Assembly (NCBI GenBank): GCA_021813585.1
Contig: JAKAJV010000079.1
Coordinates: 1-40,191 of the forward strand
From: Bacteroidota bacterium
GTDB lineage: Bacteria > Bacteroidota > Ignavibacteria > Ignavibacteriales > Ignavibacteriaceae
Direction: 5' to 3'
DNA length: 40,191 bases
Shown piece after piece: positions 26,621-36,398 of this stretch (the first letter of the stretch is position 1; every line of letters begins with the position of its first letter). The notes beneath the pieces were generated by a model. The model searched no databases. It had not been told where the DNA came from and was given only the letters and a program-made list of their open reading frames with translations. The position numbers were made by a program, and so were the translations under genes.

Positions 26621-29600
26621 TTATTTCTCTATTATGCATCGGTTCCATTTTGTGGAATAATAACAGTTTTTGCAGTGATTGATATTCTTCCAATATTTTT
26701 TCTCACGGACAACTTTAACCATGTTCTCAATTTTACCGCCTAACGATTTAACATCGTTTAAGTCTATGTCTTCTGTTACCGGATTAGCAGGCTGCCTGAT
26801 AAAGACGAGCATTAACCGGAATTTGGAAATATCCGGGAACAACTTAGCCGCCAAGTAAGAATAAAACATAAGTTGAATTAAATATCCGCCGGCCTTCTCT
26901 TTTATCCGGTCAAGAGGAACATCATCGGATTTATAATCCACAATTACCGCGGTGCTGCCGTCGATTATCAATTTGTCTATCCTTCCGAAAAGGAAATAAT
27001 CTTTCTCGGCAGAATAGAGCTCGTACTCGTTAAAGTATTTCTTAAAGCCGTTCAAATAGCGGTAAGTTTCCGATGCATAAAATTTTTTTACATCCGAGAT
27101 AATTTCCGCGCTTAATTGAATTATCTCCCGGCGGTCTCTTTCAAACGTGTTGAATTCGTTTTCCAATTCGACGCTCACAAAATTATCTATGTCGTCATAC
27201 CCAACCTCGTTCTGAAGCAGGCTGTGAATAATCCTGCCGCGTACATCCGAAAAATTTCTTAGATTCTCATCTGTATAATCGCCCTCTTCAGGTTGAGTTT
27301 CCCCATCCTTAATAGAAAGGATTTTATCTTTGTTGTCTTCGTACTTATCCTTCATCCAAGTTTTATATCTGTCGAAAAGCGGCTGGTAGCCAAGATCGTA
27401 GGTTAAGTAATATTTTGTAGGGCACTGCTCAAAAACGGATAACTTGGTAGCCGAGATAATTTCACCTTTCTGCTCGTCGTTAATACGATCGGTTTTAAAT
27501 ATCTTTTCGGAAATATTTTCTCCCTGCTTTAATTCTGCTGCGGGATTTGCCTTGACTTCAGTAATAATTTTAATTGGTACCGTAATTTCCCGTTCAACAC
27601 TCGTATAACTGTTACCATCATACTTTAAAAACTTCAACTTAGATTTAAGAAGAAAATTGTCAGAGCTAAAATCAATGTTCAATCCTTTTTGCACCAAGCC
27701 CAAAAATGAACTCGCGCCGAACTGGTTATCTTTATTTGCACTGCCGGAAATGAACAAGTAATTTTTTGCCCTAGTAATGCCTACATATAAAAGCCTCTTA
27801 AATTCTGCAAGGCCTTTTTTATATTGAATAAGATCAGCTATCCCTATTACCGGGGCTTCGCTGTATTCGGCAGAATAGTTCTCCCTTAGCGGCACCTTAG
27901 TAAGCAGACCGAAGTTCTTATCAACCGATATTTTTTTCGCCTTAATGGAATCTTTCTTCATAACCTCATCGCATTTGTATAGCACGATGGCGGGGAACTC
28001 CAAACCCTTCGCCTGGTGGAGGGTCATAATCTTAACCGAATTTGATTCGTCTGCAACCGCAGCCTGAGCCTCATCCTCAAAGCCTTCAATCGAATCCCTT
28101 AAGAAGGCGGCATAATCATATAAAGTTTTAAATCCCTGTGAGAAAAAATCGATTGTAACTTTGATGAGCTTTTCAATGTTGGCAATCTCCTGGTCGCCGT
28201 TCTTTTTAGATGCCAACACCGTTAGGAAATTAGACTCGCTTAGAATCTTCCTAAGCAACGAGGGGACGTTAAAATTATTTGCAAGCGCAAGATTTTCTCT
28301 TAACACACCGGTTATTTTTTTAAAAGCAGGTTCGTCCGTGCTGTAATTTATCAGCTTATTCCAAAACGTATTCCCCGGCCGTAGAGAAATCTCGTATATC
28401 TCCGCATCCGACCTGGAAAAGAAGGGCGATCTTAAAATTCCCGCCAGTGCGGTGTCGTTTTTTTCATCGGCAAGGAATGAAAAATAATTATAGACATCGT
28501 AAACCGCCTGCTTCTGGAAAAAGCCTTTGCCGCCGAGAATTGAAAAAGGGATATTGAAGTTAACAAATGCTCTCTCCAGCTCCGGGAAATATTTTCTCTT
28601 ACGGCACAGAACCGCTATGTCTCCCCATTCTATCCGGCAGTTGTCAGCTCCGCTATTTACCAAATCCAAAATCCTCCCCGCCACAAGATCGGCTTCACCG
28701 CTCGAGCTGGGAATATCTTCTTCCGTATTCTCATCGGCAGCGTTGCCGGGCTTCGGAAAAATCAGTATTTCTACGCTGCCCGGTAATTCATCCTGCCGCG
28801 CACAAATAATGTCTTTATGTTCTACTTCGTTATAAAACAGCTCCGGCTCTTTGAACAAATTCTTAAATAGCTCGTTTGCAAAAAGACAAATAGCAGGCGC
28901 CATCCTAAAGCTGTCTGGCAGACTAATCAAATATTCGTTTCCTGCGGAAGCAACAATATCTTTTTTGGTAAGATTAAACACCTCTAATTCTGCGTCCCGG
29001 AACATATAAATGCTTTGCTTCTCATCGCCTACGACGAACAAATTGCCCTTCTTTAAATAATCAAGTATAGGCAGGAAAATGTTGTACTGTATTTCATTCG
29101 TATCCTGGTATTCATCAATCATTATATACCGGAATTTTTCGGACAGATATTTCTGAACCGGCTCCCTGGCTAATATGTCTTTTGTGTAGAGCAATATATC
29201 TTCGTAGTCGAGGTAACCGCTTTCTTTCTTCTTACCGGAATAAATCTCCAGCGCGTTCCGGAAGAATTTAATAACAAGCTTTCCGAAGTGTGCCATTTCG
29301 AGTTCGATTTCGGTGTGGTTTTCAGGCAGATTGATAAACGAAAACTCTGCAAAGAACTTTTCGACAATATCAATTTCTTTTGCCAAATCATCCCGAAGTT
29401 TTTTATTTAAATATTCCCGGCTGTTTATCGTTCCTTTAGTTGTTAGAATCTGATTTCCCAGGCTTCGGATAAATTTTATTTTATTCTCAGTACCGGCAAT
29501 ATTTTCGTGTCTGCTCAACAAGGCTTCAACCTCAATGCCCTTTGCATTGTCTTTTCTGGCGGCAATAACTTTTGCGTTTATATAACGCATAGCCGAAATA

Positions 29601-30262
29601 AAATTCGGATAGCCCGGCATAAATATTTTTTCCGCATTCTCCATGAACGACGAATAAAACCTGCCGGCTATTTCATCTTCGGGACTGCTGTAGATTCTTT
29701 CGCTTACATTAAGAACATTTTTCCTGTGCCTTATTAATGAAATTATCTCGCCTGTAAAAAGGCTCTTCGAAGAAAAATACCTGATCAGATATTTCAGATC
29801 GTTTTCCTCCGTTGGATTGCCCATCGCCTTCCTTATCATCTCTTCGACCGATAGCTCTACAAGTTCGTCCGCAGTCTTTTCGTCTATTGCAGAAAAGTTT
29901 GCATCCAGTCCCGCTTCCACCGGGTGCTCTCTTAAAATATTTATACAGAAGGAGTGAATTGTAGATATGTTGGCGGAAACCAGTTGCCGTCTTAAGCTCT
30001 CCAGCTTTTTTATTTCATTCGGATTTCCGCTTGTCAGGATGCTATCTTCAATCAAATCGGCAATTTTTTTATAAAGCTCGCTTGCCGCTTTATCAGTAAA
30101 AGTAATGGCGGCTATATTCCTTAACGGAATGTTTTCTTCAGTAATTATTTTTACAAACCTTTTGGAGAGTACAAAGGTTTTACCAGAGCCGGCATTAGCG
30201 GTTAGCGAGATGTGGTTCCTATAATCTAACGCTCTTTCTTGATGCGGGGTAAGAGAAGCCAT
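26621..30262 (-). CDS. AddA-like UvrD-family helicase with C-terminal RecB-type nuclease
   Basis: A 1213-residue superfamily 1 helicase-nuclease. Helicase motifs are AGSGKT at 24-29, FTDKAASELYKKI, TIHSFC, DEYQD at 383-387, VVGDEKQSIYMFRDAE, LHQAKGLEFP and YVGITRAKNY. A C-terminal PD-(D/E)XK nuclease has GRIDKL and VIVDYKSDD near 1105. Four cysteines bracket that domain: Cys947 in FEQCPTKYYL, then Cys1197, Cys1200 and Cys1209 in CKNCYYSTKWNRC. This matches an iron-staple layout. It likely resects double-strand breaks. The gene begins 6 bases after the histidine-kinase stop. No AddB gene is present here. Confidence 0.88.
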   Translation of the reverse strand: MASLTPHQERALDYRNHISLTANAGSGKTFVLSKRFVKIITEENIPLRNIAAITFTDKAASELYKKIADLIEDSILTSGNPNEIKKLESLRRQLVSANISTIHSFCINILREHPVEAGLDANFSAIDEKTADELVELSVEEMIRKAMGNPTEENDLKYLIRYFSSKSLFTGEIISLIRHRKNVLNVSERIYSSPEDEIAGRFYSSFMENAEKIFMPGYPNFISAMRYINAKVIAARKDNAKGIEVEALLSRHENIAGTENKIKFIRSLGNQILTTKGTINSREYLNKKLRDDLAKEIDIVEKFFAEFSFINLPENHTEIELEMAHFGKLVIKFFRNALEIYSGKKKESGYLDYEDILLYTKDILAREPVQKYLSEKFRYIMIDEYQDTNEIQYNIFLPILDYLKKGNLFVVGDEKQSIYMFRDAELEVFNLTKKDIVASAGNEYLISLPDSFRMAPAICLFANELFKNLFKEPELFYNEVEHKDIICARQDELPGSVEILIFPKPGNAADENTEEDIPSSSGEADLVAGRILDLVNSGADNCRIEWGDIAVLCRKRKYFPELERAFVNFNIPFSILGGKGFFQKQAVYDVYNYFSFLADEKNDTALAGILRSPFFSRSDAEIYEISLRPGNTFWNKLINYSTDEPAFKKITGVLRENLALANNFNVPSLLRKILSESNFLTVLASKKNGDQEIANIEKLIKVTIDFFSQGFKTLYDYAAFLRDSIEGFEDEAQAAVADESNSVKIMTLHQAKGLEFPAIVLYKCDEVMKKDSIKAKKISVDKNFGLLTKVPLRENYSAEYSEAPVIGIADLIQYKKGLAEFKRLLYVGITRAKNYLFISGSANKDNQFGASSFLGLVQKGLNIDFSSDNFLLKSKLKFLKYDGNSYTSVEREITVPIKIITEVKANPAAELKQGENISEKIFKTDRINDEQKGEIISATKLSVFEQCPTKYYLTYDLGYQPLFDRYKTWMKDKYEDNKDKILSIKDGETQPEEGDYTDENLRNFSDVRGRIIHSLLQNEVGYDDIDNFVSVELENEFNTFERDRREIIQLSAEIISDVKKFYASETYRYLNGFKKYFNEYELYSAEKDYFLFGRIDKLIIDGSTAVIVDYKSDDVPLDRIKEKAGGYLIQLMFYSYLAAKLFPDISKFRLMLVFIRQPANPVTEDIDLNDVKSLGGKIENMVKVVREKKYWKNINHCKNCYYSTKWNRCIIEK

Positions 30263-30268
30263 ATTATT

Positions 30269-33200
30269 TTAGGATTTCTTAAAATTTTCTATTTTATATT
30301 TTGGTATAGTAATTCTAAAAGCAGCACCCGGCTCTGCCCGGCTTATAATCTCAATGCTGCCGTTTATTCCTTCGATAAATCTTTTTGCCAGTTTTAAGCC
30401 GATGCCCATACCCTTGGATTTGGTTGTAAAGTTAGATTCAAATATCTTATCCTTAATTCCATCCGGTATTCCTGTTCCGTTATCGCTTACTACCAGGGTA
30501 AAATAATTCTCATCCTGATCGATAGAGATTTCAATCTTACTTGCGCCGGCCTGGACTGAGTTTCTAAACAAATTAATAAACATCCTTCTCAACTGCGAAT
30601 CATCGGCTTCGATAATTACTTCACTCACACCGGGTCTTACTTCGAAATTGATTTTTTCTTCTACGAATAAATTAACGGTGTCGTTTATTACGGGAAGCAA
30701 GTCCAGTCTTTCCATCTTAAAATTCGGCATTCTTGCAAACCTGGAAAACTCGGAGGCTATAAGGCTCAAGTTCTCAATCTGGCTTAAAATTGTAGATGAG
30801 ATCTTTTCGAAAATATTATCGAAGTTTTTATTCTTATCTTTGTAAGAAACGATCAGCTGCTGCACGGCTAGCTTCATCGGCGTTAAAGGATTTTTAATTT
30901 CGTGGGCTACCTGCTTGGCCATTTCTTTCCAGGCGTTCTCGCGTTCAAGCTCCGCAAGCTCAACCTGGTTTTTCTGCAGCTCTTTTGTCATAGAGCTGAA
31001 CCCGTTGAACAAATCCTTCATCTCGCCCTTGGCGTTGTTTTTTAATTCCACGTTAAAATCTCCGTGGGCAATTGAACCGGTAGCCTTGGTTAATTTCCTA
31101 ATCGGCAGGGAAATTCTATTGGCAAGGAACGCGCTAAGAATAATCATTATTAAAGTTGCAAACGAATACACGCCGAACAAAAACACGTCGTTTCCCATCA
31201 CTGAAAATGTAAGCCGAACTTTGTTAAATGCATCGCTAACGCATATTATAAACGGAGTGCCTTTAATAGTTACTTTTTTGTAGAATGCATCATAGACGAA
31301 GTTATCTATTTTCTCTTTCGTCAAATATTCCCTGTAGCTAAGGTAGTTCAGCTCATAATAGACTTCCGGATTCAGTTTATCCGTCAGCAAGCCTATCTTG
31401 TAATATTGTTCGCTCGAATTGAAAATCTGGTTTGTTCCTTCGTAAATTGAAAATGAAATTCCCAGCTCCCGGCTTACGTCGTCAAAAGTCTGGATGAAAT
31501 CATTCGAGCCTGTAATCTTCAATTCCTTGCGTATGTTGTTCTCAATATAATTCGACCGCTCGTTCAGCTCGGTAAATGTTGCGCTCTGGCTGCGCTGCTG
31601 GGCAATCTGCCGGTTGTAAACAGCAAGTACAATAACAGGGATAATGGAAATAAAAAGGAAAACCAGCAGCAGCTGAGACCTGAAACTGTATTTCAGCTTC
31701 TTAATGCTCGATAGTAAAAATATTATAAGCAGCAGTACAATAAAAATGCAGTGAATCAGGAATATCTTAAAGAAGTTAAATAGATCCCACGATAAGCGTT
31801 TCTCCTTTGTCAGCACTACTGTAATTTCCTGCGAGCCTCCTTTGCTCGTCTTCAAAATATATGTGTAGTAATCTTCTCCGTTAAGAGAAAGCTCCAGCCA
31901 GGCTTCGTTATCCTGGGATAGCTTTGCATTTAATATCGGTTTTATCTGATCGCGGGAAGGATAAATATCGCCGTAGACCTGCGTAAGCCTGGAATTTGTA
32001 AACTTAAATATCTTCAATAATTTTATATCGAGAACCGAGTTGATTATATTTTTTTTAGATTCCAAAAAATCCGGGATACTGTTTGCGCCTAGGTTTTGAA
32101 AATTGAACCCTATTGAAGCAGTAACATAGCCCAGCTTTATCTCCCTATCGTAAACAGGGATTATTCCGGTTAATATTTTTTGCGATGAATCGCCCGGTAA
32201 TACGGTTTCAATTATCTTCGGCTCCTGCCCAGAATAATTTTTAAACTGGCCGGGCAGGCTTCCGCCCAAATCGATCCCCGCATCAAAAACTCCCAGTTCA
32301 TATCCGTCCTTATTCCAGATGGACAGCGAGGAATTTATCGACTCGCGCTGCAGTGTGCTGTTGGCCCATAATTTAAAGGCTTCCGCATCATAATTAGAAT
32401 TATGATCGTAGAAATTGGTAATTACATCTTCGTTTGCAGAAGCGTTCTGCAGGGTTTCCCGCAGCAGGAATCTCAACAGGTTTTCGTTCGGTCTATTAAT
32501 CTCGAAGGCCGTAGTTCTTAATGAAATCTTTTCGAGCTCAAGATTAAAATAATTTAAAAGAGTAATTGAAATTACGGATGCGATTAAAGTTATATAAATG
32601 TAGTTGAATACACTTTTTAAATCGACATAATAGGTCTGGTAAACTAGCAGGAAAATTAGGCTAATGAATATTATGCTTAAAACCGGGCTTATCAAGGCTT
32701 CGTTCTGAAACTCTATAAACAACAGCCCCCAGATCTGATTGCTTAAAAACAAACCCGCGAAAATATATTTCGAAATCTTCTTTTCCGGCTTTGGTAAATA
32801 TGCAAGCAGAAGAAGGATCAGTCCGCATAAGAACAACACCGCGGCAGTCCCGAGCAGAAGCAGGTTCAAAATCATTGTCAGTGAGGCAAGGTTGGGAATC
32901 AGGTTCGGCTCTTTAAAATATCTTAACGAAGAATCGAACACAATACTCTTAACTGAAGCGCTCAATCCCCGGATAGTTAATAAAAAAAGAAAAGTGGAAA
33001 GAAGATATAGAATAACGAACAAGAAAATATTTTTAGGTCTCCGTGATGCAGAATCATGCAGATAATCCAGCAGATACCTAAAACCCTGAATGCAGATAAT
33101 TAAGACAAACAGCGCCGTAATAAAAAACTCAATGGGCGACCTGACTATCCCGCTGCCGAATGTAGAAGAGAAATTGGCAGGATCGACGAGAGGCCCGCGC

Positions 33201-34126
33201 AGAAAGCTTGATGGAAAGCCAAGGTAATATAGAAGCGACCTGTAAACCGTACAATAGACTGTAAAAATTAAAAACCTTGCGCTTCTGAATTTTATTGCTT
33301 TAAAATCTTTCCTGAATCCGATTCCGACAAATAAATAGACCAGAAAAGTTAGTATTGCCTGAATCTCCGTAGTTGCTTGGTACAGCGAATCTATAGTTGT
33401 TCCCAGCGAAGGCTTGAAAAATGTAACAAGACCTACCTTGCTGCCCTGTTTGTTCAATAACTCGAATGAATACTTGCGCCCGTCCTTTGTCATTTCGGTA
33501 AAAGGTGTATAGTCTACATAGAACCGGGTAAGAAATTTATCCGAAATATCTTTTGTAAAGCTTACAGACCGGTAATAGGGATTTTGTATAGAGTACTGTT
33601 TTTCAAACGGTATGCTTACAACAAAATAAAACAAGTCGTTGTCAGATAAAACGGTGTCGGTCACCGTCAGGTAAGTAACCAGTTCCGAATTATAGAAATG
33701 TATTTGCCCCGCCGGAAAAGCCAGAGGCAGAATATCGTTCTGCGGCAGAGCAACCATCGGGCTCCACGCTATCAGCTTTCCGTTCGGCGCTAACACTTCT
33801 ATCGAATAATTCTCATAGTCTTCATCGTTAACCAGCTTTATTAAAGCCCCGTAAGAAGCGTTACGCGGGTTAAGGACTTTTCTTAATTTCACTTTAAGAT
33901 CTTTTACGCATAATAATAAATTGTCTTCCCTGCCATTAAATATGGAATTAACCGAGGACTGGATGTTGTTTATTTTAATCGTTAATTCTTTATCCCAATT
34001 ATCCTTTACATGACTAACCAGAATAGGCGAGAGTATCCCCGAAAGAAAAATAAGGGATAAAATAAAAAAGACGATAGCAAAATATTTCCTATCGCCTTTT
34101 ATTTTTTTAAGAAATTCGGTAATCAT
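30269..34126 (-). CDS. Large NtrY-like sensor histidine kinase
   Basis: A 1285-residue kinase with many hydrophobic segments: one near residues 16-36, a block of about eight between 250 and 525, a pair near 790-850 and one before the HAMP domain. At least three extracytoplasmic sensor stretches separate them. The HAMP domain (about 1000-1055) is followed by the phosphoacceptor motif VAHEIKNPLTPMKL with His1075, then NLFRNSVQAG, VSDNGTGIPDG and GMGIGLKLAK ATP-binding motifs. The H-box spelling is NtrY-like. No response regulator adjoins it, so the partner is elsewhere. It overlaps the DUF4783 gene by one base and is followed at 6 bases by the helicase. Confidence 0.9.
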   Translation of the reverse strand: MITEFLKKIKGDRKYFAIVFFILSLIFLSGILSPILVSHVKDNWDKELTIKINNIQSSVNSIFNGREDNLLLCVKDLKVKLRKVLNPRNASYGALIKLVNDEDYENYSIEVLAPNGKLIAWSPMVALPQNDILPLAFPAGQIHFYNSELVTYLTVTDTVLSDNDLFYFVVSIPFEKQYSIQNPYYRSVSFTKDISDKFLTRFYVDYTPFTEMTKDGRKYSFELLNKQGSKVGLVTFFKPSLGTTIDSLYQATTEIQAILTFLVYLFVGIGFRKDFKAIKFRSARFLIFTVYCTVYRSLLYYLGFPSSFLRGPLVDPANFSSTFGSGIVRSPIEFFITALFVLIICIQGFRYLLDYLHDSASRRPKNIFLFVILYLLSTFLFLLTIRGLSASVKSIVFDSSLRYFKEPNLIPNLASLTMILNLLLLGTAAVLFLCGLILLLLAYLPKPEKKISKYIFAGLFLSNQIWGLLFIEFQNEALISPVLSIIFISLIFLLVYQTYYVDLKSVFNYIYITLIASVISITLLNYFNLELEKISLRTTAFEINRPNENLLRFLLRETLQNASANEDVITNFYDHNSNYDAEAFKLWANSTLQRESINSSLSIWNKDGYELGVFDAGIDLGGSLPGQFKNYSGQEPKIIETVLPGDSSQKILTGIIPVYDREIKLGYVTASIGFNFQNLGANSIPDFLESKKNIINSVLDIKLLKIFKFTNSRLTQVYGDIYPSRDQIKPILNAKLSQDNEAWLELSLNGEDYYTYILKTSKGGSQEITVVLTKEKRLSWDLFNFFKIFLIHCIFIVLLLIIFLLSSIKKLKYSFRSQLLLVFLFISIIPVIVLAVYNRQIAQQRSQSATFTELNERSNYIENNIRKELKITGSNDFIQTFDDVSRELGISFSIYEGTNQIFNSSEQYYKIGLLTDKLNPEVYYELNYLSYREYLTKEKIDNFVYDAFYKKVTIKGTPFIICVSDAFNKVRLTFSVMGNDVFLFGVYSFATLIMIILSAFLANRISLPIRKLTKATGSIAHGDFNVELKNNAKGEMKDLFNGFSSMTKELQKNQVELAELERENAWKEMAKQVAHEIKNPLTPMKLAVQQLIVSYKDKNKNFDNIFEKISSTILSQIENLSLIASEFSRFARMPNFKMERLDLLPVINDTVNLFVEEKINFEVRPGVSEVIIEADDSQLRRMFINLFRNSVQAGASKIEISIDQDENYFTLVVSDNGTGIPDGIKDKIFESNFTTKSKGMGIGLKLAKRFIEGINGSIEIISRAEPGAAFRITIPKYKIENFKKS

Positions 34127-34581
34127 TAATTAATATTGATCTGCGTAATTTTCCATTTTTTACCCGCTTGCCTAACCGATACATAAACCTGAGCGACGTC
34201 TCTTTTACCTTTAAATAGGAAATGGTATGAGCCGGTTGCGTACAAACTGGATTCTTCATTCTGGATATTATCGAACTTAAATTCCGTAACATGGTATGTA
34301 TCAAAAAAATCTTCCAGGATGTAGTAAGCCTGGTTGGAACTGTAGTAACCGCTAATTCCGTTAGATAAATTCAAATACATTTGAGAACTAAAGTAAGCCG
34401 AAAGCTCCGATACTTTGCCGGACGATATTCCTTTTTCTATTTTGTTAAATGTCATTCCAATAGGTTCCCGGCTTTTTATTCTTCCGGAATCTATAAAATT
34501 CTCTCTTTGCTGTGCCTTGAAGTTCATGTTAAACATAACAACTATGCTCATCAGCAGCAATATGTAATGTGTCTTTTTCAT
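34126..34581 (-). CDS. DUF4783 secreted protein
   Basis: A 151-residue protein with a signal peptide (cleavage after FKAQ, about residue 24). The mature domain reads as DUF4783: the helix FNKIEKGISSGKVSELSAYFS, then LNLSNGISGYYSSNQAYYILEDFFDTYHV, and strands ending in GKKWKITQIN. The fold resembles NTF2/SnoaL-like small barrels, by pattern. Its role is not known. The last base of its TAA is the first base of the histidine-kinase ATG (TAATG), so the two are translated from one message. It is the first gene in the run 34581 to 26621. Confidence 0.82.
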   Translation of the reverse strand: MKKTHYILLLMSIVVMFNMNFKAQQRENFIDSGRIKSREPIGMTFNKIEKGISSGKVSELSAYFSSQMYLNLSNGISGYYSSNQAYYILEDFFDTYHVTEFKFDNIQNEESSLYATGSYHFLFKGKRDVAQVYVSVRQAGKKWKITQININ

Positions 34582-34678
34582 CGATAAATACAGAACAAAT
34601 TTAATTAATTATTTGCCGGAAATCTATAACTTAATAATCTAACCTTTTATAAAACAGATAGATATAATCCCGATCAGT

Positions 34679-35491
34679 TTATTTCCTGTTCAATATGCTT
34701 TTATCAAGCGGAAGCCTGGCTGCCGGAACACTCTTTGTCTTTAGCTGGGTGTTCCCTTTTACAGTCTGGAATGCCCAATCGAAAACAAGCCTGTCGTTAG
34801 CAATGGTCTTTACTCTTATTTTGGCATAATAATTATCCCACGTCCAAATTACATAAGTATGACCAGGGATTGCAATTGCATCGCCGGTTGTGGACCAGCC
34901 GGAAGACGGTGCATAGGGGATATCGTAAATATCATTTGTCTGTCCCATGTCTTCAATATATGTATCTGTCCAAACGTCGATGTAGTATGTGCCGTTATAA
35001 TTTTCGAAAAAGAAATCGGCAGACTTATCATCGTAAGGGACTACCGAGTAAGTTGTAAATGAAAATCCGGAAGTGTTCGGAAAATTTCTGTAATTAAAAA
35101 CCGATTCATTAAATCCTTCCGGACGAGGAGTAGCATTTACATTATCATAGCTCAAATCACTTTCGTTGCCGTTATAATCGTATGCAGTTACCGCATAATA
35201 ATAAGTATCTCCGTTATGTGCGCCGTAGTCTATGTAATAATCATTTGTAGTAGAACCCAGAAGGGTGTACTTTCCGTTATAGCTGTAGGAGTAGTATACA
35301 TTATAACCTGCCAGGTCTCTAGCCTGACTCGGGTTCCAAGATATATCAACCCTATTATCGCCGTTAACAACTTGAACGCCGGTAGGAGGTGAGGGCGGCT
35401 GTGTATCTACTTCAAAAAATCCGTGCCTGCTGCACGCCGCAAATAAAAATACAGATATAAAAGCTGCGATATAAATTATATTCTTCTTCAT
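34679..35491 (-). CDS. Lipoprotein with fibronectin type III domain
   Basis: I start at ATG 35491, since AAAGGTG lies six bases upstream; a GTG at 35500 would be fused to that ribosome site. The 270-residue product has a type II signal peptide ending in FLFAAC. After it is one fibronectin type III domain (about residues 33-125) with the marks PPSPPTGVQVVNGDNRVDISWNPS, YNVYYS and the segment YYYAVTAYDYNGNESDLS. The C-terminal half (about 130-270) is unassigned, tyrosine- and aspartate-rich, and probably beta-stranded. It is likely a surface lipoprotein. It is separated from the DUF4783 gene by about 100 bases. Confidence 0.85.
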   Translation of the reverse strand: MKKNIIYIAAFISVFLFAACSRHGFFEVDTQPPSPPTGVQVVNGDNRVDISWNPSQARDLAGYNVYYSYSYNGKYTLLGSTTNDYYIDYGAHNGDTYYYAVTAYDYNGNESDLSYDNVNATPRPEGFNESVFNYRNFPNTSGFSFTTYSVVPYDDKSADFFFENYNGTYYIDVWTDTYIEDMGQTNDIYDIPYAPSSGWSTTGDAIAIPGHTYVIWTWDNYYAKIRVKTIANDRLVFDWAFQTVKGNTQLKTKSVPAARLPLDKSILNRK

Positions 35492-35735
35492 TTTGGTCAC
35501 CTTTAAATAAGTTCATTTTTTCTAAGCCAAAATGAATGCCAGTAAAAATTTACATTTATTAGCGATATAGAATATTTTAGCTAAAATTATTGTACTAATT
35601 TTTATACAAGATGTATAGCTGCGTGTAAAAAAATAATTTCAGAATCTTAGCGGCAATGAGTATAAAAATTGAATCCCTAATAAATCCAATGACAATCAAT
35701 CCGGTATCGAAATATCTTTTTTCTGTTGCAAGGCA

Positions 35736-35941
35736 ATTTCGATACGCCGCCTAAAGATATCTACTCAATCGCCTTGCTTACAACCACAGGTCATCGAGTG
35801 TTCCGAGTGAAACGAGGAACGTATCGAGATGACCGACCGTGATTTCGATACGCCGCCTAAAGGCACTTGCTCAATCACCTTGCTTACAACCACAGGTCAT
35901 CGAGTGTTCCGAGTGAAACGAGGAACGTATCGAGATGACCG
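35736..35941 (+). repeat. Tandem pair of a 106-bp palindrome-bearing repeat, upstream of the GIY-YIG gene
   Basis: The unit begins with ATTTCGATACGCCGCCTAAAG at 35736 and again at 35842, a period of 106. Each unit ends in a 46-base hairpin (35789-35834 and 35895-35940). Its outer arms are GGTCATC/GATGACC, with an asymmetric internal loop (GAGTG-type against CGTATCGA) and a short inner stem TTCC/GGAA. The two hairpins are identical. The spacer between hairpins is nearly identical, so this is a tandem repeat and not a CRISPR array. A partial inverted unit end (GGTATCGAAAT) lies at 35703-35713. The region 35492-35735 has no gene and is plain AT-rich sequence. Confidence 0.92.
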
Positions 35942-36043
35942 GAAGTAGTCTCAACTCACTATCATTCAAAACAAATTTCAATTAAACTTTATATCCGTGT
36001 AAATCATTATATTTAATCTATAGAATAATATTAATGAAAGATC

Positions 36044-36382
36044 ATGAGCGCAGGTTATATGTATATTCTTGAATGTTCCGACGGAACATTTTATACCGGC
36101 AGTACAAAAGATCTGGAAATAAGAGTAGCACAACATCAAGGAACCGGTCATCTCGATACGATTCGCCAAGGCGAATCACTCGATGACCGGGGCGCAAATT
36201 ATACTAAGAAAAGAAGACCTGTTAAGCTTGTCTATTATGAAGAATATTCCAGAATAGATGAGGCTTTCTACCGTGAAAAACAAGTGCAGGGTTGGAGCCA
36301 TAGAAAAAAGCTAGCACTTATCGATGGTAAACCCGAATTACTTCCAAAGCTTGCTAAAAAAATTTTTCGTAAAAAAGGATGA
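36044..36382 (+). CDS. GIY-YIG nuclease with an in-frame palindromic-repeat insertion
   Basis: A 112-residue GIY-YIG single-domain protein of the YhbQ/UvrC-N type. Landmarks are MYILEC (6-11, the GIY strand), FYTGST (16-21, the YIG strand), Arg27 and His31 in DLEIRVAQH, then NYTKKRRPVKLVYYEE and the catalytic Glu in FYREKQVQGWS. Residues about 34-50 (TGHLDTIRQGESLDDRG) are absent from ordinary relatives, which run from HQ-x-G directly to the GANYTKKR segment. The DNA for that insert is a 47-bp palindrome of the flanking repeat family. The gene is on the opposite strand from its neighbours and has a weak ribosome site before the ATG. The cellular substrate is unknown. Confidence 0.9.
   Translation: MSAGYMYILECSDGTFYTGSTKDLEIRVAQHQGTGHLDTIRQGESLDDRGANYTKKRRPVKLVYYEEYSRIDEAFYREKQVQGWSHRKKLALIDGKPELLPKLAKKIFRKKG
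36144..36190 (-). repeat. In-gene palindrome of the 106-bp repeat family, reverse orientation
   Basis: The 47 bases have outer arms CCGGTCATC/GATGACCGG (9 bp), an asymmetric internal loop (TCGATAC against ACTC), and an inner stem GATTCGCC/GGCGAATC (8 bp) with loop AA. The outer arms and internal loop match the flanking hairpins read in reverse complement (TCGATACG and CACTC). Only the inner stem differs. It lies in frame within the GIY-YIG gene and encodes about 16 residues without stops. Confidence 0.88.
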
Positions 36383-36398
36383 GAAGTAATTTCCGGTG

